The notes below the pieces were generated by a model, which was given only the letters and a program-made list of their open reading frames with translations, had not been told where the DNA came from and did not search any database. Made by a program: the position numbers and the translations under genes. A stretch of DNA of 64,000 nt from Ensifer sp. BR816 (GTDB lineage Bacteria; Pseudomonadota; Alphaproteobacteria; Rhizobiales; Rhizobiaceae). Location: positions 847,830-911,829 of the forward strand of contig NZ_KB905370.1 of NCBI RefSeq assembly GCF_000378985.1, read 5' to 3'. Below are positions 44,607 through 56,024 of the stretch, in pieces (within the stretch, counting starts at the first letter, position 1; each line of letters starts with the position of its first letter).

Positions 44607-46832
44607 ATGGCGAGCAGAAAATCAGGACAACGGATCGAGCCTTCCTTTGGCGGCGACTACGATGACGACGACGATCTGCGCGTCGACGCGAGCGACCGAG
44701 TCAGCGGTGGCGGACGCAAGGCCAAGCGCACGCGGCCGAGCGGCAAGGGCGGGCGCGAGGCGCGCGGCAGGCGTTCCAACAGAGGCGGCGGGTCCGGCGG
44801 CGGATTCTTCGGAATGGTGCGGCGGCTCGCCTATTGGTGCGTCGTGCTCGGCATCTGGGGGGCGATTTGCGTCGGCGGGCTGGTGCTCTACTATGGCGCG
44901 CGCATGCCGAGTGCGACGAGCTGGTCGATCCCCGAGCGCCCGCCGAACGTCAAGATCCTCGCCGTCAACGGCGATATCGTCGCCAACCGCGGTGCGACCG
45001 GCGGCGAGGCGCTGGCGCTCGAGGACATGTCCCCCTACATCCCGCAGGCGGTGATCGCCATCGAGGACCGCCGCTTCTATTCGCATTTCGGCGTCGACCC
45101 GCTCGGGCTGGCGCGCGCCATGCTGACCAACATCACGACCGGTCGCATGGTCCAGGGCGGCTCGACGCTGACGCAGCAGCTTGCCAAGAACCTGTTCCTG
45201 TCGCCGGAACGCACCCTTGAACGAAAGGTGCAGGAGGTGCTGCTCGCCTTCTGGCTGGAACAGAAATACACCAAGGACCAGATTCTGGCGATGTATCTCA
45301 ACCGCGTCTTCTTCGGCTCCAACGCCTATGGCGTCGAGGCGGCGTCGCGGCGCTACTTCAACAAGTCGGCGCGCGACGTCAATCTCGGCGAAGCGGCCAT
45401 GCTTGCCGGCCTGCTGAAGGCGCCCTCGCGGCTGTCGCCGGCACGCGACCCGGAAGCGGCGGAAGCGCGCGCCCAGGTGGTGCTCGGCACCATGCGCGAG
45501 GAAGGCTTCATTTCCGACGCCGAGATCAAGACGGCGATGTCGCAGACGCCGACGCGGGCCAAGAGCTTCTGGTCGGGCGCCGAGCACTATGTCGCCGACA
45601 TGGTGATGGACCAGCTTCCCGGCATGATCGGCGAGATCAAGCAGGACCTGATCGTCGACACCACCATCGATCTGACGCTCGAGAAGAAGGCCGAGGAGGT
45701 GATCGCCGCTACCCTCGACGAGGAGGGCGGCAAGCTCAACGCCTCGCAGGCGGCGCTCGTGTCGATCGACGGCACCGGCGCGATCCGGGCGCTGGTCGGT
45801 GGCAGGGACTATGCGGAGAGCCAGTTCGACCGGGCATCCAAGGCCAAGCGCCAGCCTGGCTCGGCCTTCAAGCCCTTTGTCTATGCGGCGGCGCTCGAAA
45901 TCGGCCGCACCCCCATGTCGGTCAGGAACGACGCGCCGGTGAGGATCGGCAACTGGACACCGGAAAACTACGACCAGAAATATCGCGGCGAGGTGACGCT
46001 TGCCGACGCGCTTGCCAACTCGCTGAACACCATTGCCGCTGAGCTCGTCATGGAGGTGGGACCGCCGAACGTCGTCAAGCTGGCGCATCGGCTGGGGATC
46101 GATTCCGAGATGCAGGCGAATGCGTCGATCGCGCTCGGCACATCGGAAGTCACGCTCGTCGAGCTCACCTCCTCCTACGCGCCCTTCATGAATGGCGGCT
46201 TCAAGGCGACGCCGCATGTGATCCGCCGCATCTCCACCGCCGACGGAACCGTGCTCTACGAGAATACCTATGACAACCCGCCGCGCGTGCTCGATCCGGC
46301 GATCGTCAGCGAGATGAACGGGATGATGGTGCGGGTGCTGACCGACGGCACCGGCAAGAAGGCGCGCCTGCCCGGCTGGGAGGCGGCCGGCAAGACGGGC
46401 ACGACGCAATCCTTCCGCGACGCGCTGTTCGTCGGCTATACGACCAACCTCACGACCGGCGTCTGGTTCGGCAACGACGACGGCAAGTCGATGAAGAAGG
46501 TCACCGGCGGCGGGCTGCCGGCCAAGGCCTGGCACGATTTCATGGTCGCCGCGCATGAGGGGCTGTCGCCCTCGCCGCTCTTCGGCACCACCGGCATCCA
46601 GCCGGTCTTCGACGAGGGCAGCCCCGTCGCCGGCGGCGAGGCGCTGCCCGATGGCGTCGGTGATCCCGCGGCCTTCCCCGAACGGCCGGCGGCGATGGAC
46701 GGTGCGATCGCCGTCGACCAGACCCGCCCGGCAACGGAGCCGACCGGCGGCCCGGTCCCGCCGGCCGGCGTTGGCGAGACGACCGGTGCGACCCGCCGCA
46801 CGACACTTTTCGAACTCCTGACCGGCGGCTGA
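44607..46832 (+). CDS. Class A penicillin-binding protein (PBP1a type)
   Basis: A 741-residue bifunctional peptidoglycan synthase. It has a basic/acidic cytoplasmic N-terminus (Asp cluster DYDDDDD about 17-23) and a membrane anchor (about 74-96). The glycosyltransferase domain carries catalytic Glu in EDRRFYSHFGVDPLG and GGSTLTQQLAKNLF. The transpeptidase has SxxK in QPGSAFKPF and the KTGTT motif near residue 590. The C-terminal tail (about 650-741) is Pro/Thr/Gly-rich. A CtrA box upstream suggests cell-cycle control. Confidence 0.94.
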   Translation: MASRKSGQRIEPSFGGDYDDDDDLRVDASDRVSGGGRKAKRTRPSGKGGREARGRRSNRGGGSGGGFFGMVRRLAYWCVVLGIWGAICVGGLVLYYGARMPSATSWSIPERPPNVKILAVNGDIVANRGATGGEALALEDMSPYIPQAVIAIEDRRFYSHFGVDPLGLARAMLTNITTGRMVQGGSTLTQQLAKNLFLSPERTLERKVQEVLLAFWLEQKYTKDQILAMYLNRVFFGSNAYGVEAASRRYFNKSARDVNLGEAAMLAGLLKAPSRLSPARDPEAAEARAQVVLGTMREEGFISDAEIKTAMSQTPTRAKSFWSGAEHYVADMVMDQLPGMIGEIKQDLIVDTTIDLTLEKKAEEVIAATLDEEGGKLNASQAALVSIDGTGAIRALVGGRDYAESQFDRASKAKRQPGSAFKPFVYAAALEIGRTPMSVRNDAPVRIGNWTPENYDQKYRGEVTLADALANSLNTIAAELVMEVGPPNVVKLAHRLGIDSEMQANASIALGTSEVTLVELTSSYAPFMNGGFKATPHVIRRISTADGTVLYENTYDNPPRVLDPAIVSEMNGMMVRVLTDGTGKKARLPGWEAAGKTGTTQSFRDALFVGYTTNLTTGVWFGNDDGKSMKKVTGGGLPAKAWHDFMVAAHEGLSPSPLFGTTGIQPVFDEGSPVAGGEALPDGVGDPAAFPERPAAMDGAIAVDQTRPATEPTGGPVPPAGVGETTGATRRTTLFELLTGG

Positions 46833-46944
46833 ACAGGGACCCGCCACCGGCCGGCCCACGGCACCCGATCATCACCGCACCCACCGCGCGCATCGGACCG
46901 GGAAAGAGCGGCTTGCATTTGGCCCTGCTCGACCTGCAGAATGC

Positions 46945-46974
46945 CTTGCAGTCCGAAACGCCGGTCCTTATATA
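46945..46974 (+). promoter_or_regulatory. Candidate heat-shock (RpoH) promoter of dnaK
   Basis: CTTG at 46945-46948 and CCTTATAT at 46966-46973 have the order and roughly 17-nt spacing of a sigma-32 type promoter. It lies about 115 nt before dnaK, a heat-shock gene. The -35 match beyond CTTG is weak. Confidence 0.5.
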
Positions 46975-47087
46975 CGCCGCATCGACGCAGCCCGCGGGCT
47001 GCGATCAAATCCGAAGAGCATCCCGTTAGGGACTGTCCCATGAATGCCTGACCGGGTTCCGACAGTCCGCTGCAAGGAGAGAACGAC

Positions 47088-49013
<1,926 letters not shown>

Positions 49014-49034
49014 ATCGCGTCCTCGGACGAACGA

Positions 49035-49059
49035 AGCCCGGGAGCGATCCCGGGCTTTT
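49035..49059 (+). terminator. Rho-independent terminator after dnaK
   Basis: Arms AGCCCGGGA and TCCCGGGCT with a GCGA loop, then a T-run, starting 21 nt after the dnaK stop. It should reduce transcription into dnaJ, which has its own 260-nt leader. Confidence 0.88.
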
Positions 49060-49300
49060 CTGTATCCCCGAGGCACTCGCAGCGACATGAAAACCCGGCC
49101 CACGGGGCGGGCAGGCGAACGCATCACGAGGCGATAAAGTCGGGAAATCGTGCGGGAACACCATTATTCCCGACAAAAAACCACGCGGACGCCGTTTGGG
49201 CTATGGTATCGCGCTTCAAGGTTTACTAAATCCTGTGGCAAGATAATCAGGTCGGACCCTTCGCGCTGGCAAGCCTTGTCAACTGGACAACCGTTGAAGA

Positions 49301-50440
49301 ATGAAACGTGATCTCTACGAAACGCTTGGCGTTCAAAAAAACGCGGACGAGAAGGAGCTGAAAAGCGCCTTCCGTAAACTGGCGATGAAATATCACCCGG
49401 ACCGCAACCCCGGAGACCAGGAAGCGGAAAAATCCTTCAAGGAAATCAACCAGGCCTACGAGACGCTGAAGGACCCGCAGAAGCGCGCCGCCTATGACCG
49501 TTACGGTCACGCAGCCTTCGAGCAGGGCGGCATGGGAGCCGGTTTCGGCAATGGCTTTGCGGGAGGCGGCGCCAGCGGCTTCTCCGACATTTTCGAAGAC
49601 ATTTTCGGCGAGATGATGGGCGGACGCCAGCGCCGCTCGTCCGGCGGGCGCGAGCGCGGCGCCGATCTCCGCTACAACATGGAGATCACCCTCGAGGAGG
49701 CCTTTTCCGGCAAGACGGCGCAGATCCGCGTGCCGACATCGGTCACCTGCGACGTCTGCACCGGTTCCGGGGCGAAGCCGGGCACCAGCCCCAAGACCTG
49801 CGCCACCTGCCAGGGGTCCGGCCGCATCCGCGCCGCCCAGGGCTTCTTTTCGATCGAACGCACCTGCCCGACTTGCGGCGGCCGCGGCCAGACGATCACC
49901 GATCCCTGCACCAAATGCCATGGCCAGGGTCGTGTCACCGAGGAGCGCACGCTGTCGGTCAACATTCCGACCGGCATCGAGGACGGCACGCGCATCCGGC
50001 TCTCCGGCGAGGGCGAAGCGGGCTTGCGCGGCGGTCCCGCGGGCGATCTTTATATTTTCCTGTCGGTCAAACCGCATGAGTTCTACCAGCGCGACGGGGC
50101 GGATCTCTACTGCAGCGTGCCGATCTCGATGACGACGGCGACGCTCGGCGGCAAGTTCGACGTCACCACCCTCGACGGCACAAAATCGCGCGTCACCGTG
50201 CCGGAAGGCACTCAGGCCGGCAAGCAGTTCCGTCTGAAGGGCAAGGGCATGCCGGTGCTGCGCTCCAACCAGACCGGCGATCTCTACATCCAGATCCAGA
50301 TCGAGACGCCACAAAAGCTCACCAAGCGCCAGCGCGAACTGCTGCAGGAGTTCGAGCAGATCTCCTCCAAGGAGAACAACCCGCAGTCGACGGGCTTCTT
50401 CTCCCGCATGAAGGATTTCTTCGATACGCTGAGCGAATAG
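49301..50440 (+). CDS. dnaJ: Chaperone DnaJ (Hsp40)
   Basis: A 379-residue type I DnaJ. The J domain (about 1-70) has the HPD motif in [15 protein letters not shown] Gly-rich segment follows, then four zinc repeats: [28 protein letters not shown] and CTKCHGQG (about 145-215). C-terminal client-binding domains run to about 350. It stimulates DnaK ATPase. Confidence 0.98.
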   Translation: MKRDLYETLGVQKNADEKELKSAFRKLAMKYHPDRNPGDQEAEKSFKEINQAYETLKDPQKRAAYDRYGHAAFEQGGMGAGFGNGFAGGGASGFSDIFEDIFGEMMGGRQRRSSGGRERGADLRYNMEITLEEAFSGKTAQIRVPTSVTCDVCTGSGAKPGTSPKTCATCQGSGRIRAAQGFFSIERTCPTCGGRGQTITDPCTKCHGQGRVTEERTLSVNIPTGIEDGTRIRLSGEGEAGLRGGPAGDLYIFLSVKPHEFYQRDGADLYCSVPISMTTATLGGKFDVTTLDGTKSRVTVPEGTQAGKQFRLKGKGMPVLRSNQTGDLYIQIQIETPQKLTKRQRELLQEFEQISSKENNPQSTGFFSRMKDFFDTLSE

Positions 50441-50457
50441 TGCGCGATCCAAAATCA

Positions 50458-50498
50458 ATCGAGGCGCCGCGTGTCAGTCCGACGCGCGGCGCCTCGAT
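50458..50498. terminator. Bidirectional terminator between dnaJ and the DUF2182 gene
   Basis: Arms ATCGAGGCGCCGCG (50458-50471) and CGCGGCGCCTCGAT (50485-50498) form 14 perfect pairs around a 13-nt loop. Short T-rich stretches follow on both strands. The two genes converge here. Confidence 0.8.
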
Positions 50499-50537
50499 AT
50501 TTGGAGCTGATCGTCATTGCCGGAGCGGCGGCAGACA

Positions 50538-51440
50538 TCAAAGCGTCGCTCCCACCAATTGCCAAATGCCAAAGACGACAAGCACCGAACCGGCAATCCG
50601 CGACAGGATGCGACCGGCCGGCAGCACTTTCTCGACCAGCACGAAGAGCGCGATCGCGGCGATCCACAGCACATTCATGATGCCGCCGACGAACAACAGG
50701 GCCATCAGCGCCCAGCAGCAGCCGACGCAATAGAGGCCGTGACGGAAACCGAGCCCAATTGCGCCGCGCGGATCTCTACGGAAGCCGCCATGCCGCTGCA
50801 GGAAGACGATCGGTGCCTGGCATTGCGCCAGGCAGGCGTCCTTCAGCGGCGTCCACTGGTATAGCCCCGCGACGATCAGCACGATGCCGCTGAAGACACG
50901 GCTGGCGCTCGCAAGCGCCGGGGTCAGCAGTGCCCCCTCGATCAACCATTGACCGAGAGTCGCGACCAGAGCGAACCCCGCCCAGGCCATGAGATAGCCG
51001 CCGGTGAAATAACCGGCCGAGGCGAAGGGCTTGCCGTCACGGAGGCTCTGCCGCCCGACGCGGGCGTAGAGAAGGATCATCGGCGACGCGGAAGGAAGCA
51101 TCATGCCGACCATCATCACAACCCACATGGTCATCGTGAAGGCGGCGTCGACTGCGCTCCAGGGATGCGGCGAAATACCGAGGATTGCGTCGAGCGGACC
51201 GGCCTTCGGCGCGCTTCCCATGTCCATGTCCATATCCATGTGCATACCGGGCTCCATGGGCATGGCTGCGTCGCCACCCGCCCCGGGCATCGACATCCCG
51301 TCCATGTCCATGCCGGCGGCGAGCCAGACAATGTAGATCCAGGCGATCGCCGCCAGCATCGCGATCGCTGCAGCGACGATCGCCCGGTCTCGGCGTAACA
51401 GGGATTCGAGTGTGGTGTCGGTCACGGTGTCAATGCACAA
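50538..51440 (-). CDS. DUF2182 membrane protein with Met/Asp-rich loop
   Basis: A 300-residue membrane protein with about seven hydrophobic segments. DUF2182 marks are MMVGMMLPSASPMILLYAR, the Cys pair in PLKDACLAQCQAP and GLYCVGCCWALMALLF. Between the first two helices (about residues 43-76) lies a loop extremely rich in Met, Asp, Gly and His, resembling copper-binding segments of periplasmic copper proteins. It overlaps the 3' end of the DUF1326 gene by 11 nt, so the two are coupled. Biochemical role unknown; copper handling is inference. Confidence 0.88.
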   Translation of the reverse strand: MCIDTVTDTTLESLLRRDRAIVAAAIAMLAAIAWIYIVWLAAGMDMDGMSMPGAGGDAAMPMEPGMHMDMDMDMGSAPKAGPLDAILGISPHPWSAVDAAFTMTMWVVMMVGMMLPSASPMILLYARVGRQSLRDGKPFASAGYFTGGYLMAWAGFALVATLGQWLIEGALLTPALASASRVFSGIVLIVAGLYQWTPLKDACLAQCQAPIVFLQRHGGFRRDPRGAIGLGFRHGLYCVGCCWALMALLFVGGIMNVLWIAAIALFVLVEKVLPAGRILSRIAGSVLVVFGIWQLVGATL

Positions 51441-52065
51441 CGCCGCGGTGGGTCATATGTATCCTGGCGAAGTGGGCGTGCGAGTCCGCCAGGGACAGAG
51501 GCAGGGAACCGGTCGTGTCGGCCCAGCCGCGCCCCATTTCGCAGGTATCGTACTCGAAGCCGTTCGGCAGATTGAGCCGGGCGCGATGCTTGTCACCCGT
51601 CACCGGATTGAGGATCGGCTCGCCCCGCGCCGCGATCCATCCCGGCACGTTGACGCGCGCCGTCCTGCCCTCAATGTCGACCTCGAAATCGATCGGCGCA
51701 AAGACCGGATCGTGAAACGTTTCGAAGGTCGTCGCGAACACCTGGAAGAAGGTCGCGCCCGGCTCCGTGTCCTCTCCGCGCATAATCCGCAGCAGCGCTT
51801 CACGCTGTTTGTCCGAGGCACGCTCGTCGACGATATACACAACCTCGCCCCTGCCCTCGTGAATGGCGCCGGGCCAGGCGACGATCATGCCGCATTTCAG
51901 GCCATCGAGCCGGGTGTCGCCGTGATGGCCTTCGTCGATATCGATAACGCCCACGGCATTGCAATGCCCGTGCGTCGGCAAGGCATTGAACTGGCAGGGG
52001 CAGCCATAGGCGCAGTTGCAATGAATGAATTCACGGCCCTTGATCGTCCAATCGATATCCGCCAT
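51430..52065 (-). CDS. DUF1326 domain protein
   Basis: A 211-residue soluble protein opening DWTIKGREFIHCNCAYGCPC, so that Cys16, Cys18, Cys22 and Cys24 form a CxCxxxCxC motif. Further Cys occur in LKCGMIVAW and YDTCEMGRG. The domain function is unknown. It pairs with DUF2182 in the same transcript, a recurring gene pair I have seen in other proteobacteria. Thiol or metal chemistry is suggested by the Cys cluster. Confidence 0.88.
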   Translation of the reverse strand: MADIDWTIKGREFIHCNCAYGCPCQFNALPTHGHCNAVGVIDIDEGHHGDTRLDGLKCGMIVAWPGAIHEGRGEVVYIVDERASDKQREALLRIMRGEDTEPGATFFQVFATTFETFHDPVFAPIDFEVDIEGRTARVNVPGWIAARGEPILNPVTGDKHRARLNLPNGFEYDTCEMGRGWADTTGSLPLSLADSHAHFARIHMTHRGVVH

Positions 52066-52205
52066 CTACCCCTCCCGAAATCAGAACGAGTAAGCTGTCA
52101 ACCGCATTGTATGCGACCCTATGATCAGTGACCGGAATATACTCCCGGCCAGGAATGATGCCAACGGTGCGGAGTTCCATGCGCCGCACCATTTCTGGAC
52201 CAGTC

Positions 52206-53210
52206 TCAGCCGATGAGATCAACGGCGTAGTAGCAAAGGGCCGAAATCAGCGCCGCCGCCGGCATCGTAATCACCCAGGCGACGACGATGTTTCCGGCGA
52301 GGCCCCAGCGCACGGCAGAGACACGCCGGGCCGAGCCGACGCCGATGATCGCGCCGGTGATCGTATGCGTCGTCGATACCGGAATGCCGAGCCAGGTCGC
52401 AGCGAACAGCGTGATGGCGCCGCCGGTCTCGGCACAGAAACCCTGCATCGGATTGAGCTTGGTGATCTTCGACCCCATCGTGTGGACGATCCTCCAGCCC
52501 CCGAAAAGGGTGCCGAGGGCGATTGCCGCCTGGCAGGTGATGACCACCCAGAAGGGCACGTGGAACTCCGGTCCGAGATAACCCTGGGAATAAAGGAGCA
52601 CGGCGATGATGCCCATCGTCTTCTGCGCGTCGTTGCCGCCATGGCCGAGCGAATAGAGCGAGGCCGAAACGAACTGCAGCCCCCGGAAGGTGTTGTCGAC
52701 CGCAAAGGGCGTCTGGCGCACGAACAGCCAGGAGACGATGAGTACCAGCAGCAGAGCGAGCACGAAGCCGATGCCCGGCGACATGACGATCGCACCGGCG
52801 GTCTTCAGCAGGCCGCTCCAGACGATGGAACTGAAGCCGGCTTTGGCAAGGCCCGCGCCGACGAGGCCGCCGACGAGCGCGTGCGAGGAGCTCGACGGAA
52901 TACCGAAGATCCACGTCAGGATGTTCCAGACGATCGCGCCGATCAGCGCCGCAAAGATGACCTGCGGCGTAACGATGCCGGGATTGATGATCCCTTTTCC
53001 GAGCGTCTCGGCGACGTGCAGGCCGAAGAACAGAAAAGCAATGAAGTTGAAGAAGGCCGCCCACATCACCGCATATTGCGGCCGCAGCACCCGTGTCGAG
53101 ACGATCGTCGCGATCGAGTTGGCCGCGTCGTGCAAGCCGTTCAGGAAGTCGAAGAACAGGGCAACCGCGATGAGACCCACCAGCAGCGGGAAGGCAAGTG
53201 TCGCGTCCAT
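52206..53210 (-). CDS. pit: Low-affinity inorganic phosphate transporter
   Basis: A 334-residue PiT family symporter with about ten hydrophobic segments. The signature GLHDAANSIATIVSTRVL is at the N-terminus and its repeat IPVSTTHTITGAIIGVGSAR near the C-terminus. It moves metal-phosphate by proton symport. The start overlaps the stop of the DUF47 gene by one base. In S. meliloti this orfA-pit operon is repressed by PhoB under phosphate starvation. Confidence 0.95.
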   Translation of the reverse strand: MDATLAFPLLVGLIAVALFFDFLNGLHDAANSIATIVSTRVLRPQYAVMWAAFFNFIAFLFFGLHVAETLGKGIINPGIVTPQVIFAALIGAIVWNILTWIFGIPSSSSHALVGGLVGAGLAKAGFSSIVWSGLLKTAGAIVMSPGIGFVLALLLVLIVSWLFVRQTPFAVDNTFRGLQFVSASLYSLGHGGNDAQKTMGIIAVLLYSQGYLGPEFHVPFWVVITCQAAIALGTLFGGWRIVHTMGSKITKLNPMQGFCAETGGAITLFAATWLGIPVSTTHTITGAIIGVGSARRVSAVRWGLAGNIVVAWVITMPAAALISALCYYAVDLIG

Positions 53211-53854
53211 CAGACGTTCTCGATCACGATGCCGCTGATCTCGTTGGCGACGTCCTCGAAGCGGTCGACGACCTTTTCGAGTTGGCCATAGATTTCGCTG
53301 CCGATGATATAGGCCATGGGATTGGTGCTGCCATGGCGCTTGAACAGGTCCTTCAGGCCCTGATCGTGCAGTTCGTCGGAACGGCCCTCGACGCGGGTGA
53401 CTTCTTCGGCGATGGTGCTCAGGCGGTGCGCGTTGACACCGATCCGGTTGAGGAGCGGGATGGCCTCGGCGACGAGATGGGCAGCCTCGACGACGGCGGC
53501 ACCCATGGCCTGCATGCCGGGATCGAAGCTCTTCTGCTCGTAGAGCCGGATCGTCTTCACCGTCTTGTGCATCATGTCGATCGCATCATCCATCGATTGG
53601 ATGAGGTCCTTGATGTCGCCACGGTCGAAGGGCGTGATGAAACTGCGGCGCACCGCAAGCAGAACCTCCCGGGTGATCCCGTCGGCCTCATCTTCGAGCT
53701 GGACGATGCGGTCGCAATGGCGTTCGATGTCCGGGCCGCCGGCGAGCAGCGTGTTCAACGCCTCCGCCGCTTCCATGACGGTGCGCGAATGCTCGGCAAA
53801 GTGATCGAAGAACTGGTCTTCACGGGGGAGGAGCTTGCGAAACAGGCCGAGCAT
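53210..53854 (-). CDS. DUF47 (PhoU-like) Pit accessory protein
   Basis: A 214-residue helical protein of the DUF47 family, beginning MLGLFRKLLPREDQFFDHFA. It has a long helix with VRRSFITPFDRGDIKDLIQS (the conserved DRGDI). It is the first gene of the pit operon and in S. meliloti corresponds to orfA. It is thought to modulate Pit activity. A PHO box lies about 23 nt upstream. Confidence 0.93.
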   Translation of the reverse strand: MLGLFRKLLPREDQFFDHFAEHSRTVMEAAEALNTLLAGGPDIERHCDRIVQLEDEADGITREVLLAVRRSFITPFDRGDIKDLIQSMDDAIDMMHKTVKTIRLYEQKSFDPGMQAMGAAVVEAAHLVAEAIPLLNRIGVNAHRLSTIAEEVTRVEGRSDELHDQGLKDLFKRHGSTNPMAYIIGSEIYGQLEKVVDRFEDVANEISGIVIENV

Positions 53855-53876
53855 CAGCGATCCATACGGTTGTCGA

Positions 53877-53894
53877 TTGTCATACTGCTGTCAT
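53877..53894 (+). promoter_or_regulatory. PHO box upstream of the DUF47-pit operon
   Basis: TTGTCAT at 53877-53883, four bases, then CTGTCAT at 53888-53894: two 7-bp direct repeats with the exact PHO-box spacing. They lie just upstream of the operon start (53854) but read in the opposite direction, which fits repression by PhoB rather than activation. Confidence 0.75.
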
Positions 53895-54069
53895 ATTGCA
53901 CGTGCGGGCGCATGAATAGTTCCGCAGCGGCTGAAAATCAGGGCTTTCCCACAGGGGTTTCGGCTCGCCGCACGGCCACGGGACCGGGTTGCGCCTCGGG
54001 CGGACCCTTTCACCTTGCCTTGGCCGGCCATTCGTCCTACCTGACAGACACGTCGAATCCGGACCCGCA

Positions 54070-55194
54070 ATGCCCCACAAGGTCTATCTCACCTGCCTGA
54101 AGCTCAATGATTTTCGCAACTATGCGGGCCTCGCGCTCGATCTCGACCAGCGCCATGTGGTGCTGACCGGCGACAACGGTGCGGGCAAGACCAATCTTAT
54201 GGAGGCGATCTCGTTTCTTTCGCCGGGCCGCGGCCTTCGCCGCGCGGCTTACGCGGATGTCGCCCGCGTCGGCGCGGCGGACGGCTTCTCGGTTTTCGCG
54301 GCCGTCGAGGGCATGGATGGCGCAGTGGAGATCGGCACGGGTACGGCGGGTGCGGAGGAAGGGCAATCACGCCGCCTCAGGCTCAACGGCACGCCGGCCC
54401 GCACCGTCGACGAGCTCACCGACCATCTGCGCGTGCTGTGGCTGACGCCGGCCATGGATGGCCTCTTCACGGGCCCGTCCTCCGACCGCCGGCGGTTTCT
54501 CGACCGGCTGGTGCTCTCGCTCGATCCCGAGCACGGCCGGCGCGCCAGCGAGTTCGACCGTGCCATGCGCAGCCGCAACCGGCTGCTCTCGGAATTCCGG
54601 CAGGACGCTGCCTGGCTGAGCGCGATCGAGCGGGAAATGGCGGGACTGGGCGTATCGATGGCGCTCGCTCGCCTGGAGATGCTCGGCCTGCTTACGGCGC
54701 TCGTGGAACGCAGCCAGGGCGGCGGCAGCTTCCCGTCCGCCAGCCTTTCGCTTGCCGGATTTCTCGACGATGGCCACGGCCTGCCCGCCTACGATCTCGA
54801 AGAGCGATATCTCTTAATGCTCAAGGACGGCCGCGCCCGCGATGCGGCCGCGGGCCGAACGCTCGACGGACCGCACCGCAGCGACCTGATGATCCGCCAT
54901 CGGGAAAAGGACATGGAGGCGGAGCGCTGCTCAACGGGCGAACAGAAGGCCCTGCTCGTCGGGCTCGTGCTCGCCCATGCGCGCCTCGTCGGCGACATGA
55001 CCGGGCACGCGCCGGTGCTGCTGCTCGACGAGATTGCCGCGCATCTCGACCAGGGACGGCGCGCCGCGCTCTTCGATCGCGTCGACGAACTCGGTGGGCA
55101 AGCCTTCATGACCGGGACGGACCGGGCGATGTTCGAGGCGCTTGGTGAGCGGGCGCACTATCTGACAGTTGCAAACGGCCGCGTTTCGGAGTGA
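54070..55194 (+). CDS. recF: DNA replication/repair protein RecF
   Basis: A 374-residue SMC-like ATPase of the RecFOR pathway. It has Walker A GDNGAGKTN in LTGDNGAGKTNLMEAIS, signature CSTGEQKALLVGLVLAHARL and Walker B APVLLLDEIAAHLD. The N-terminal opening LTCLKLNDFRNYAGL is typical. It starts at ATG 54070, overlapping no other gene, and is followed by moeB 61 nt later. In many bacteria recF lies near dnaA-dnaN; here it does not. Confidence 0.95.
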   Translation: MPHKVYLTCLKLNDFRNYAGLALDLDQRHVVLTGDNGAGKTNLMEAISFLSPGRGLRRAAYADVARVGAADGFSVFAAVEGMDGAVEIGTGTAGAEEGQSRRLRLNGTPARTVDELTDHLRVLWLTPAMDGLFTGPSSDRRRFLDRLVLSLDPEHGRRASEFDRAMRSRNRLLSEFRQDAAWLSAIEREMAGLGVSMALARLEMLGLLTALVERSQGGGSFPSASLSLAGFLDDGHGLPAYDLEERYLLMLKDGRARDAAAGRTLDGPHRSDLMIRHREKDMEAERCSTGEQKALLVGLVLAHARLVGDMTGHAPVLLLDEIAAHLDQGRRAALFDRVDELGGQAFMTGTDRAMFEALGERAHYLTVANGRVSE

Positions 55195-55255
55195 CATCCC
55201 CTCCTCCATGGCGCGTCGGAACGAGGCGCCAAGCCGATATCCCACGGAGACGGAA

Positions 55256-56017
55256 ATGACCGCAGCAGCCCTCGAATCATCGGAAATCGCGCGCTATGCC
55301 CGCCATATCGTGCTGCCAGAAGTCGGGGGAGCCGGGCAGCAGAAGCTGAAGGCCGCGCGCGTCCTCGTCATCGGCGCCGGCGGACTCGGCGCCCCGGTGC
55401 TGCAATATCTCGCCGCCGCCGGCGTGGGCACACTCGGCATCGTCGATGACGATGTCGTCTCGCTGTCGAACCTGCAGCGCCAGGTCATTCATGCCACCAG
55501 CGATATCGGCCGATCGAAGGTCGAAAGCGCCGCCGCCGCGATCGCCGACCTCAACCCGCATGTGGAGGTCGCGCCACACGCGCTGCGTCTCGCACCTGAG
55601 AATGCCGAAGCGATCTTCCGGCAATACGACCTCATCGTCGACGGATCCGACAATTTCGATACGCGCTATCTGGCGGCGGACACCGCGGAAGCGGCACGGG
55701 TCCCTCTCGTCACCGGCGCCGTCGGGCGCTTCGACGGCTCCGTCACCGTGTTGAAACCTTACGAGGCGGACGCCGACGGTTATCCCAATCCTTCCTATCG
55801 CGATCTCTTCCCGACGCCGCCTCCGCCGGGTGCGGTGCCGGCCTGCGCCGAGGCCGGCGTGGTCGGGGCGCTCACCGGCGTCATCGGCACGCTGCAGGCG
55901 ATGGAAGCGATCAAGCTCATCACCGGCACCGGCGCGCCGCTCGTCGGCCGCCTGCTGCTCTATGACGGCCTCGCAGCCGCCTTCAACACGATCCGCTACC
56001 GACGCGGCAAGGGTTGA
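55256..56017 (+). CDS. moeB: MoeB/ThiF-type adenylyltransferase
   Basis: A 253-residue E1-like enzyme that adenylates the C-terminus of a ubiquitin-like sulfur carrier (MoaD or ThiS). ATP-binding is VLVIGAGGLGAPVLQYLAAA, the Arg/Asn/Asp set is LSNLQRQVIHAT, and the catalytic Cys region is GAVPACAEAGVVGALTG. The two zinc-binding CxxC pairs of E. coli MoeB are absent: SYRD replaces the first, and the C-terminus ends RYRRGKG with no CxxC. It is adjacent to a GNAT gene. Confidence 0.9.
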   Translation: MTAAALESSEIARYARHIVLPEVGGAGQQKLKAARVLVIGAGGLGAPVLQYLAAAGVGTLGIVDDDVVSLSNLQRQVIHATSDIGRSKVESAAAAIADLNPHVEVAPHALRLAPENAEAIFRQYDLIVDGSDNFDTRYLAADTAEAARVPLVTGAVGRFDGSVTVLKPYEADADGYPNPSYRDLFPTPPPPGAVPACAEAGVVGALTGVIGTLQAMEAIKLITGTGAPLVGRLLLYDGLAAAFNTIRYRRGKG

Positions 56018-56024
56018 GGGCAGG

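Noticed and set aside
51185-51336. Short tandem CCATGTC-like repeats resembling a microsatellite or CRISPR-like array
   Set aside because: They encode the Met/Asp-rich loop of the DUF2182 protein in frame; no spacers or regular repeat length.
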